Part shown: one piece after another, positions 1 through 6,488 of the stretch
How the letters are laid out: each line of letters starts with the position of its first letter
How positions within the stretch are numbered: position 1 is the first letter of the stretch
The notes under the pieces: generated by a model
The model's database searches: none
What the model was told of the DNA's origin: nothing
What the model saw: only the letters and a program-made list of their open reading frames with translations
Program-made: the position numbers and the translations under genes
NCBI GenBank assembly: GCA_964571225.1
Contig: CAZNBB010000131.1
Span: forward strand, 1 to 9,326
From: DATFML01 sp964571225
GTDB taxonomy: Bacteria > Pseudomonadota > Gammaproteobacteria > DATFLG01
DNA length: 9,326 bases
Reading direction: 5' to 3'

Positions 1-1
1 C

Positions 2-31
2 AAAAAAAAGCCCCGGTCAAAGGACCGGGGC
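2..31 (-). terminator. Rho-independent terminator of the dsrE-porin operon
   Basis: A perfect 9-bp GC-rich stem (GCCCCGGTC / GACCGGGGC, positions 10-18 and 23-31) with a 4-nt loop is followed, on the minus strand, by eight consecutive T (positions 9 to 2). It lies about 80 nt beyond the porin stop codon. The 80 nt between stop and hairpin form a plain 3' untranslated stretch in which I see no gene. Confidence 0.93.
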
Positions 32-110
32 AGGCCTTGCAGCGATTGAGGAGTGCACCCTTGTACGATCGCCGCTCGGAGGAGTAGAGCAGTATTGTTT
101 TCGTGTGTTG

Positions 111-1484
111 TTAGAACACGATCAGCAACTGCGTAGACAGACGGTTATCGAAGGTGTCGAGCACCTGGTTCGGCGGCGCGCTGGACGGGTACCCGGGGGC
201 ATCCGCCTTGCGGAACTCGTAGTTCACGATGATCCGGGACGCCTTGTTGAAGAAGTACTCTGCACCGATGGTGGTGGTCTTGAAGACACGCTCGTCGGTC
301 GCCACTTCGGTGCCACGGTTGTAGCGGTCGTAGCGAGCCTCCAGCCACAGCTTGGGCATGACCTCATAGCCGCCGTCGATATACCAGCCGTTGGACTTCT
401 CGTTGGGCAGGATATTGAAGTTGGCATAGTAGGTGGTGCCGCCCGCGACTCTCGTATCGCTCGGCGCGCCGCCACCGGCGGTGCTGTTGAAGATCATGCC
501 GTCGCCGCGCATGTACTCGGCGTCGGCCCGGATCTTGCCGCGTCGGAAGGTGGTACCGATGCCGTAGCGCTTGCGATCAAATGTCTTCTGGACGAAGTCG
601 CCGGCGGTGGAATCCCACTGACCGATGGTGCGCTTACCCTGTTGCCACCACACGTAGGTCTTCCAGCTCTGGCGGTGGGGTCCCTGGCCGCCGAAGATGC
701 GGGCGAGAGAGTAGTACAGGTACAGGTCCTTGTGGTTGTTGTTGTCGGTGAGGTTCAGGCCGTTGCCGTTACCCACCATGACCGCGTAGGCATTTTCCCA
801 GTTGCCCACGTCGAACCAGTCGAAGACCTGCACGCCGGTGTCGCGGAACGCCCCGATGGGAGAATTCGGCAGGTTTGGCGTTTCGGAGGCACCGCCCATC
901 TTCGGATTGGGGTTGCGGCCTGTCAGGTTCGCGAAGTGGCGCTCCAGCATCATCTGGTTGGTGACCTGGCTGAAGTTCACGAAGTTGAACGCCGGGATAC
1001 CCATCATGCCCTCTTCGGAGCCCGGGTACTTGAACTCACCGACCCGGATGCGGGCGCCGGGGATGTAGTTCAGGGTGATGCTGGCGTCACTCAACTGGGC
1101 GGCGTGGCCGGTGGGCTGGGTGATGCCGTTGTTGCCGAACTCGGCCAGGATGAAATAGTCGATCTTGTCGCTCAGCGGAAAGGCGACGCCGCGTACGCCG
1201 ATGCGGGCGCGCAGCACGTTGAAGCTGGACGGCGAGGTCAGATCGGGGCGCTGCTGGTTGAACACCGCCGGCTGGCCCGCGAAGGGTCCGCCCTTCAGCG
1301 GCGTATTCTTGGTGTACTGGTACTCGGGCTGGATGAAGCCCCACACCTTGGCGCGCGCCACGGAGTACGACGGCTCGGTGCCCTGCACCTGCAGCCAGTT
1401 CACGGCGTGGGCGGCACCGCTCATGCCCATCAGGCCCGCCGCGCAGACCACGGCCTGAGTCACCTTCTTCATCTTGAACGTCAT
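111..1484 (-). CDS. Outer-membrane porin, OprO/OprP-like beta-barrel
   Basis: Predicted 457-aa outer-membrane channel. Residues 1-27 form a typical Sec signal peptide (Lys-rich start, hydrophobic core, AAHA just before the likely cleavage site). The mature part has alternating aromatic and polar strands, many Asn/Gly turns, Trp-rich girdle patches, and ends in a hydrophobic strand with terminal Phe (LLIVF), the usual beta-barrel assembly signal. Overall shape and motifs such as RARIGVRG and EARYDRYNRG resemble the phosphate-selective porin O/P superfamily; the solute cannot be told from sequence. The ATG at 1484 was chosen because a strong purine-rich Shine-Dalgarno (GAGGGAGG, 1493-1500) precedes it and the signal peptide begins there; an in-frame TTG at 1520 would add 12 unlikely residues. 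It lies 69 bp after the secreted DsrE-family gene with no terminator between, so the two are probably cotranscribed. An 18-nt palindrome abuts the Shine-Dalgarno. Family class is fairly sure, substrate unknown. Confidence 0.88.
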   Translation of the reverse strand: MTFKMKKVTQAVVCAAGLMGMSGAAHAVNWLQVQGTEPSYSVARAKVWGFIQPEYQYTKNTPLKGGPFAGQPAVFNQQRPDLTSPSSFNVLRARIGVRGVAFPLSDKIDYFILAEFGNNGITQPTGHAAQLSDASITLNYIPGARIRVGEFKYPGSEEGMMGIPAFNFVNFSQVTNQMMLERHFANLTGRNPNPKMGGASETPNLPNSPIGAFRDTGVQVFDWFDVGNWENAYAVMVGNGNGLNLTDNNNHKDLYLYYSLARIFGGQGPHRQSWKTYVWWQQGKRTIGQWDSTAGDFVQKTFDRKRYGIGTTFRRGKIRADAEYMRGDGMIFNSTAGGGAPSDTRVAGGTTYYANFNILPNEKSNGWYIDGGYEVMPKLWLEARYDRYNRGTEVATDERVFKTTTIGAEYFFNKASRIIVNYEFRKADAPGYPSSAPPNQVLDTFDNRLSTQLLIVF

Positions 1485-1497
1485 TCTGTAGTCCTCC

Positions 1498-1515
1498 CTC
1501 GATTTGGAAATCGAG
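1498..1515. repeat. 18-nt palindrome next to the porin Shine-Dalgarno
   Basis: CTCGATTT-GG-AAATCGAG is a perfect 8-bp inverted repeat. On the minus-strand transcript it ends within the porin Shine-Dalgarno GAGGGAGG (1493-1500), 14 nt before the ATG. It could be a DNA operator or an RNA hairpin that modulates porin translation or processing between the dsrE-like and porin cistrons. No T-run follows, so it is not a standard terminator. Confidence 0.55.
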
Positions 1516-1553
1516 ATCAATCGTTGTTATTCACAAAACCTTGACGCGAAGGC

Positions 1554-2021
1554 TCAGGGCTTGTCGATCATGTAGCCGGCCTTGTGCAGGTCCCACAGGC
1601 GAACGATGCCCCCGGGCACGACGATGGCGTGGGGGTTGAGCTTCGGGGTGTAACCGAGCTTCTTGGCCATGTTCATGAGGGTGTTGTGGCAGGCGCTGAA
1701 GCGCACGCCGGCCTCGGCCAGGGCGTCGATGCGCTGGGCGTTGGAGTTGCCGGCAAACAGCAGGCGCAAGCCGGGGCCGTAAGCGACCACTTCCACATCC
1801 ACCCGGTCGGGACCGTAGGCTTGGAGAAGATTGTGGGCGACGTTCAGGACGAGAGTCTGCTTGAAGGGATTGCCGTCGCTGATCTGCAGAGCCACGTGGG
1901 CAACAGCGAAGGGCTTCTTGTGTACGGCGTTTGCGTCATTGGCTGCATTGGCCTGCAGGGCGAAGAAGGCCATGAGCAGGGACGCGAACCACGCAAGGGT
2001 TCTTTTGCAACGGATTTGCAT
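1554..2021 (-). CDS. Exported DsrE/DsrF-family protein
   Basis: A 155-aa protein with a clear Sec signal peptide (residues 1-26: basic MQIRCKR start, hydrophobic core, QANA before cleavage), so it should act in the periplasm. The rest (about 37-155) is a single DsrE/DsrF-like domain: a first strand with HVALQISDGNP, then VEVVAYGPGLRLL at 77-89, FSACHNTL with Cys111, and a closing VVPGGIVRLWDLHKAGY. DsrE-fold proteins include sulfur-relay and sulfur-oxidation factors in which a conserved Cys can carry sulfane sulfur. That role is not proven for this exported subfamily. The start at 2021 is favoured because GGAGAGGAG lies just upstream and the signal peptide starts there; the reading frame continues to 2246 but would swallow the promoter. 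It is the first gene of a probable operon with the porin and is homologous to the C-terminal domain of the divergently encoded anti-sigma factor. Probably driven by the ECF-type promoter at 2128-2154. Confidence 0.87.
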   Translation of the reverse strand: MQIRCKRTLAWFASLLMAFFALQANAANDANAVHKKPFAVAHVALQISDGNPFKQTLVLNVAHNLLQAYGPDRVDVEVVAYGPGLRLLFAGNSNAQRIDALAEAGVRFSACHNTLMNMAKKLGYTPKLNPHAIVVPGGIVRLWDLHKAGYMIDKP

Positions 2022-2063
2022 GCTGGGTACTCCTCTCCTGGATAAAGATCGATCTGGCCTGCC

Positions 2064-2079
2064 CGGTCTTTGGAGACCG
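2064..2079. other. Hairpin in the leader of the DsrE-family gene
   Basis: CGGTCT-TTGG-AGACCG is a perfect 6-bp stem with a 4-nt loop, about 43 nt before the start codon at 2021 and within the predicted transcript leader of roughly 100 nt. A 10-bp palindrome (AGATCGATCT, 2046-2055) sits between it and the Shine-Dalgarno. Function is unknown; no T-run follows on the minus strand. Confidence 0.35.
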
Positions 2080-2127
2080 CCGGGATCACCAGCGTGTTGG
2101 CGTTGTATTTGGACACTCGGATAGGGG

Positions 2128-2154
2128 GACGCCCAAAGGGCTGGCTTTATTCCC
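2128..2154 (-). promoter_or_regulatory. Predicted ECF-sigma promoter for the dsrE-porin operon
   Basis: On the minus strand GGGAATAAA (2154-2146) acts as a -35-like element. Counting from GGAAT there are 17 bp to CGTC (2131-2128), a -10-like element. GGAA(C/T) plus CGTC with 16-17 bp spacing is the usual architecture of ECF sigma promoters. Transcription would start near 2120, giving a leader of about 100 nt. The same motif faces the other way in front of the sigma gene. Assignment to the adjacent sigma factor is an inference. Confidence 0.66.
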
Positions 2155-2189
2155 CGAGCAAACTTAATGGAGCTGATCAGTGAAAATAT

Positions 2190-2214
2190 GGAATAATAGC
2201 GTCGGGAAACCGTC
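2190..2214 (+). promoter_or_regulatory. Predicted ECF-sigma promoter for the sigma/anti-sigma operon
   Basis: GGAATAA (2190-2196) is followed 16 bp after GGAAT by CGTC (2211-2214), matching ECF promoter architecture and nearly identical to the divergent motif at 2128-2154. Transcription would start around 2220, leaving a leader of about 45 nt. A short inverted repeat (TCTCTTT-GCTT-AAAGAGA, 2213-2230) overlaps the -10 and likely start point. This implies positive autoregulation of the sigma gene, as is common for ECF factors. Confidence 0.66.
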
Positions 2215-2264
2215 TCTTTGCTTAAAGAGAGGCGGGGGGGCCACATCCGGAGTACACCATAACG

Positions 2265-2816
2265 ATGAAGCTACTCGACCTGCTTTGCCGTAACCACGAG
2301 TTCAAGAAACGCCTGGAAGACAGCCGCCAGCGTCTTTACCGGGTGGCATATTCCTGGTGTCACGACCCTGCACTGGCGGACGACCTGGCACAGGAAGCGG
2401 TGGCGAAGGCGCTGAAGAGCAGCAGCCAGTTGCGGGATCCGGCCGCGCTGGATACCTGGCTGTTCAGCATCCTGACCAATTGCTGGCGGGACCACTTCCG
2501 GCGCAACCGGGAGACGGTGGATATCGATGACATACCGTTCGTGCACGAGGTGACACCGGAGGACGAGCACGGACGTCACGAAGTGGTATCCAGAGTACGC
2601 AACGCAGTTGCGACTCTGCCCCTGGGTCAGCGCCAGGTGGTCACCCTGGTGGACCTGGAGGGTTTCTCCTATATTGAAGTGGCCGGAATTCTCGAGATAC
2701 CGGTGGGCACGGTGATGAGCCGGCTGTGTCGCGCGCGACGGGCGCTCAAGGAACGGCTGCTGGATGCCGACGCAAGCGGGCAGTCCGAGCACAGAAGGAT
2801 CAGGAGAGTGAAATGA
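2265..2816 (+). CDS. ECF-family RNA polymerase sigma factor
   Basis: A 183-aa cytoplasmic sigma factor of normal ECF size. Region 2 spans about residues 20-83, with the polymerase-binding and -10-recognition helices (DPALADDLAQEAVAKAL and then DTWLFSILTNCWRDHFRR). After a short acidic linker rich in Asp/Glu (84-105), region 4 spans about 108-163 and has the helix-turn-helix DLEGFSYIEVAGIL-EIPVGTVMSRLCRARRAL that reads the -35 element. There is no region 1.1 or 3, as expected for the group. The ATG at 2265 follows CCGGAG at a rather long 12-nt spacing. Its stop overlaps the start of the anti-sigma gene (ATGA), suggesting translational coupling. Four cysteines (8, 32, 73, 155) are present but form no recognised metal site. 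Promoter motifs on both sides of the divergent region suggest autoregulation and control of the dsrE-porin unit. I cannot assign a numbered ECF group. Confidence 0.95.
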   Translation: MKLLDLLCRNHEFKKRLEDSRQRLYRVAYSWCHDPALADDLAQEAVAKALKSSSQLRDPAALDTWLFSILTNCWRDHFRRNRETVDIDDIPFVHEVTPEDEHGRHEVVSRVRNAVATLPLGQRQVVTLVDLEGFSYIEVAGILEIPVGTVMSRLCRARRALKERLLDADASGQSEHRRIRRVK

Positions 2817-3565
2817 AAGGCCAGGATATGATCTCCGACGAACACCTCAACGCGTTCGTCGACGGTCAACTTGATGCGGACGAAAAGAGCCGCGTGTTCA
2901 GCGCCATCAACGAGGACGAAGCGCTGAACACACGGGCGTGCGAGCTGCGCAAGCTGCGCGAACTGGTACGGCACGCCTACGATCTGCCGCCGGCCCCCGC
3001 CGGCAAGCCTCGCCACGGCCGGGGCATCGCCCGCGGGCTGCAGCGCGGCATGGCGGCCGGCCTGCTGCTGGGCATGGGCGTGGCCGGCGGATGGTACGGC
3101 CGTGCGCACGTGGAACGGGACCAGGTCCAGGCCATGTTCCTGGATTCGCACCGCACCTTCGAGACCACGGCACTCACCAACATCGATCAGATCGCGGGCG
3201 CACGAAAGGTGATCCTGCATATCAGCAGCTCGAACCCTCAGCGTATCGAGGAAGGCCTGAAAATGGCCCAGCATCTGCTGGAGACGTACAAGGAAAAACA
3301 CGAGAAGGGCGAAGTGGAAGTGGTCGCCAACGCCGGCGGGCTGAACCTGCTGCGCGCCGGCGTGTCGCCTTTCGCCGGGCAGGTCAAGCGGCTGCAGGAA
3401 CAGTATTCCAATCTCGCGTTCATGGCCTGCCAGACGGCCATCAACAAACTCGAGCGCGAGAAGGGAGTGAAGGTCAAGCTGCTGCCCCAGGCACTGCTCA
3501 CGCCCTCGGCACTGGAAGAGGTGCTCAACCGCCTGCAGGACGGCTGGGTATACGTCAAGGTGTAG
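2813..3565 (+). CDS. Membrane anti-sigma factor fused to a DsrE-like periplasmic domain
   Basis: A 250-aa protein in three parts. Residues 1-60 resemble the helical anti-sigma domain of RskA/RsiW-type regulators (SDEHLNAFVDGQLD, then DEALN...LRKLRELVRHAYDLPP). The zinc-binding HxxxCxxC motif is absent, with a single Cys43 here. A basic stretch (65-78) precedes one membrane segment at about 79-96 (GMAAGLLLGMGVAGG), giving a cytoplasmic N-terminus and periplasmic C-terminus. Residues about 128-250 form a DsrE/DsrF-like domain: KVILHISSSNP, then VEVVANAGGLNLLRAG, then FMACQTAI with Cys206, and a closing LLTPSALEEVLNRLQDGWVYVKV. These landmarks line up in order with the exported DsrE protein at 1554-2021, including the Cys. 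The ATG at 2813 has AGGAG 6 nt upstream and overlaps the sigma stop; an upstream extension inside the sigma gene is rejected. Inferred role: hold the sigma factor at the membrane and release it on a periplasmic signal sensed through the DsrE domain. The anti-sigma function is inferred from context and topology. Confidence 0.88.
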   Translation: MKGQDMISDEHLNAFVDGQLDADEKSRVFSAINEDEALNTRACELRKLRELVRHAYDLPPAPAGKPRHGRGIARGLQRGMAAGLLLGMGVAGGWYGRAHVERDQVQAMFLDSHRTFETTALTNIDQIAGARKVILHISSSNPQRIEEGLKMAQHLLETYKEKHEKGEVEVVANAGGLNLLRAGVSPFAGQVKRLQEQYSNLAFMACQTAINKLEREKGVKVKLLPQALLTPSALEEVLNRLQDGWVYVKV

Positions 3566-3596
3566 TCGACGCCTGCCGCGGTATTACGGCACAAAG

Positions 3597-3630
3597 AAAA
3601 GGCCCCGCCGTTTCCGGCGGGGCCTTTTTT
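3597..3630. terminator. Bidirectional terminator between convergent anti-sigma and groEL genes
   Basis: A perfect 10-bp stem (GGCCCCGCCG / CGGCGGGGCC, 3601-3610 and 3615-3624) with a TTTC loop is flanked by AAAA on the left and TTTTTT on the right. It therefore works as an intrinsic terminator on both strands: 31 nt after the anti-sigma stop in one direction and about 30 nt after the groEL stop in the other. Confidence 0.95.
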
Positions 3631-3653
3631 CTTGCGGGTCTAAGCGACCGGGC

Positions 3654-5306
<1,653 letters not shown>

Positions 5307-5390
5307 GTTCGCTTTCCTCTTGAATCCTTTTTGTGAGAACCCTCAGCGGGGCCCCCAAGAATAATGTGTCTAGTGGTCGGAGAACCGGGG

Positions 5391-5681
5391 TCAGCCTTCG
5401 ATGACCGCCATGACGTCCTCTTCGCGCATCACCAGCAGGTCCTCGTTGTCGACCTTGACCTCGGTGCCGGAATACTTGCCGAACAGCACGGTGTTGCCGA
5501 CCTTGAGGTCCAGGGGGCGCACTTCGCCGTTCTCCAGGATCTTGCCGTTTCCAACCGCGACCACCTCGCCGCGGATCGGCTTTTCAGCAGCGGTGTCCGG
5601 GATCACGATCCCGCCGGCGGTCTTGCGCTCTTCCTCCATGCGTTTGATGATCACGCGATCATGCAACGGGCGAATGTTCAT
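5391..5681 (-). CDS. groES: Co-chaperonin GroES (Hsp10)
   Basis: A 96-aa co-chaperonin that caps the GroEL ring as a heptamer. MNIRPLHDRVIIKR is the family's usual start. The mobile loop (about 16-33, EEERKTAGGIVIPD) carries the hydrophobic IVI triplet that docks on GroEL. The body VGDTVLF-like segment appears as VGNTVLFGKYSG, and the closing strand is EEDVMAVIEG. The start at 5681 has AAGGAGA 9-10 nt upstream. The reading frame extends to 5750, but that extension would run into the CIRCE operator and is not used. First gene of the operon with groEL. Confidence 0.99.
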   Translation of the reverse strand: MNIRPLHDRVIIKRMEEERKTAGGIVIPDTAAEKPIRGEVVAVGNGKILENGEVRPLDLKVGNTVLFGKYSGTEVKVDNEDLLVMREEDVMAVIEG

Positions 5682-5743
5682 CAGGAACTGTCTCCTTAAG
5701 CAACAGAACGTTACCGGTAATTTTCGTGGGTCACTACGAGTTA

Positions 5744-5770
5744 TTAGCACTCGCTCTCAGTGAGTGCTAA
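5744..5770. promoter_or_regulatory. CIRCE operator (HrcA-binding site)
   Basis: TTAGCACTC, a 9-nt spacer, then GAGTGCTAA: a perfect match to the CIRCE inverted repeat bound by the heat-shock repressor HrcA. It overlaps the last base of the predicted -10 box and covers the transcription start, 63 bp upstream of the groES start codon. So groES-groEL is expected to be repressed by HrcA and released on heat stress; hrcA itself is not in the window. Confidence 0.98.
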
Positions 5771-5797
5771 TGATAGCGGCGAAGTGGGCAGAGTCAA
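5770..5797 (-). promoter_or_regulatory. Sigma-70-type promoter of groES-groEL
   Basis: On the minus strand TTGACT (5797-5792) and TATCAT (5775-5770) are separated by 16 bp, and the -10 box shares its last T with the CIRCE element. This is the layout expected for a vegetative promoter blocked by HrcA. I see no good sigma-32 (CTTGAA/CCCCAT) match nearby. Confidence 0.85.
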
Positions 5798-5834
5798 GCC
5801 GAGCGGGAAATAAAATTTTCTTATGGCCGCGGCA

Positions 5835-5850
5835 CGCCCCGGTCGGGGCG
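5835..5850. other. GC-rich hairpin downstream of fxsA
   Basis: CGCCCC-GGTC-GGGGCG is a perfect 6-bp stem with a 4-nt loop, 38 nt past the fxsA stop. The T-rich stretch on the minus strand starts only about 17 nt later, so it is a weak or atypical terminator at best. It may partly insulate groES from fxsA transcription. Confidence 0.3.
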
Positions 5851-5888
5851 GTCAGGGAGGCAATGGGACGCGGACGGCGAGCCGGCCG

Positions 5889-6344
5889 TCAGTCGTCTTC
5901 CCGCCGGTACTCGCCTTCGATGGTGCGGGGCCCTTGGCCCCCGCCGCCCATGTCCAGATCCCCGGGCCCGGGACCCATGGGCCCGTGCATGTGGCGCTCC
6001 AGATACCACCGGGCCACGCGCCGCCGCAGGGGCGGCACCATGCACAGGAAGCCGATGAAATCGGTAAAGAAACCCGGCGTCAGCAGCAACGCGCCGCCAA
6101 TCAGCAGGATGGCGCCTTCGATCACCTCCACCGTGGGCAGCTGGCCCCGGTTGAGCATCTGGCGGGCACGCTCCAGGGTGGAGAAGCCCTGGTGCCGGAT
6201 GAGCAGGGTACCCAGCACCGCCGTGAACACCACCATGAAGATGGTGGGCACTGCGCCGATCAGGCCCCCGATGACGATGAGAAGATAGATCTCCAGTAAG
6301 GGGATGGCGAAAAATGCGACCAACAGGACGGGAAACAGATTCAT
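5889..6344 (-). CDS. fxsA: FxsA family inner-membrane protein
   Basis: A 151-aa membrane protein of the FxsA family, named because overproduction of the E. coli member relieves F-plasmid exclusion of phage T7; its normal cellular role is unclear. Hydrophobic segments lie at about 4-26, 28-49 and 76-101. Family landmarks are PLLEIYLLI near the N-terminus, GAVPTIFMVVFTAVLGTLLIRHQG (30-53) and GGALLLTPGFFTDFIGF (83-99). The C-terminus is a short Gly/Pro-rich and charged tail (about 118-151) expected in the cytoplasm, typical of the family in length but not conserved. The start at 6344 has no clear Shine-Dalgarno; it is chosen because hydrophobic family members begin at this point. The gene sits just upstream of groES on the same strand, a common association in gammaproteobacteria, but groES has its own promoter. 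Confidence 0.92.
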   Translation of the reverse strand: MNLFPVLLVAFFAIPLLEIYLLIVIGGLIGAVPTIFMVVFTAVLGTLLIRHQGFSTLERARQMLNRGQLPTVEVIEGAILLIGGALLLTPGFFTDFIGFLCMVPPLRRRVARWYLERHMHGPMGPGPGDLDMGGGGQGPRTIEGEYRREDD

Positions 6345-6390
6345 CGGGCCAAGATACTCTATCGGGCCCGGGCGGGTACAGGCCGGGACG

Positions 6391-6417
6391 GCGAATAAAA
6401 ACGGCGCCCGGCGCGTC
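6391..6417 (+). promoter_or_regulatory. Possible ECF-like promoter upstream of cutA-dsbD
   Basis: GCGAATAAA (6391-6399) is followed 17 bp after GCGAAT by CGTC (6414-6417). It shares GAATAA and CGTC, with the same spacing, with the two motifs at 2128-2154 and 2190-2214, but has C for the second G of GGAAT. It is placed about 72 bp before the cutA start. In a GC-rich genome CGTC occurs often, so this may be chance. Confidence 0.3.
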
Positions 6418-6471
6418 TCTGTACTGCCGGCATTGCTTGGCGGCGGGCATCGCTACCGCCTTTGCCGCCAC

Positions 6472-6477
6472 AGGAGG
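6472..6477 (+). promoter_or_regulatory. Shine-Dalgarno of cutA that favours a GTG start
   Basis: A perfect AGGAGG lies 11 nt before an in-frame GTG at 6489 but 20 nt before the ATG at 6498, too far for efficient initiation. No other Shine-Dalgarno-like run precedes the ATG. Confidence 0.6.
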
Positions 6478-6488
6478 CATCGGGTATC

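Noticed and set aside
105..1544. A 479-codon open frame on the plus strand opposite the porin
   Set aside because: The minus-strand frame has a signal peptide, strong Shine-Dalgarno, beta-barrel features and terminator. The opposite frame is a His/Val/Gly-rich shadow produced by GC-rich codon use.
2022..2246. N-terminal extension of the exported DsrE-family protein
   Set aside because: It would put coding sequence before the signal peptide and through the predicted divergent promoters; the Shine-Dalgarno and signal peptide fix the start at 2021.
2726..2812. N-terminal extension of the anti-sigma factor inside the sigma gene
   Set aside because: The extra 29 residues are Arg/Ala-rich with no family match, while AGGAG sits 6 nt before the ATG at 2813 in a typical ATGA overlap.
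5682..5750. N-terminal extension of GroES toward the promoter
   Set aside because: Family start is MNIRPLHDR with a good Shine-Dalgarno; the extension enters the CIRCE element.
6343..6370. 8-bp direct repeat ATCGGGCC (6343-6350, 6361-6368) and palindrome CGGGCCCG around the fxsA start
   Set aside because: Short, GC-rich and not placed relative to any credible promoter; likely chance in this base composition.
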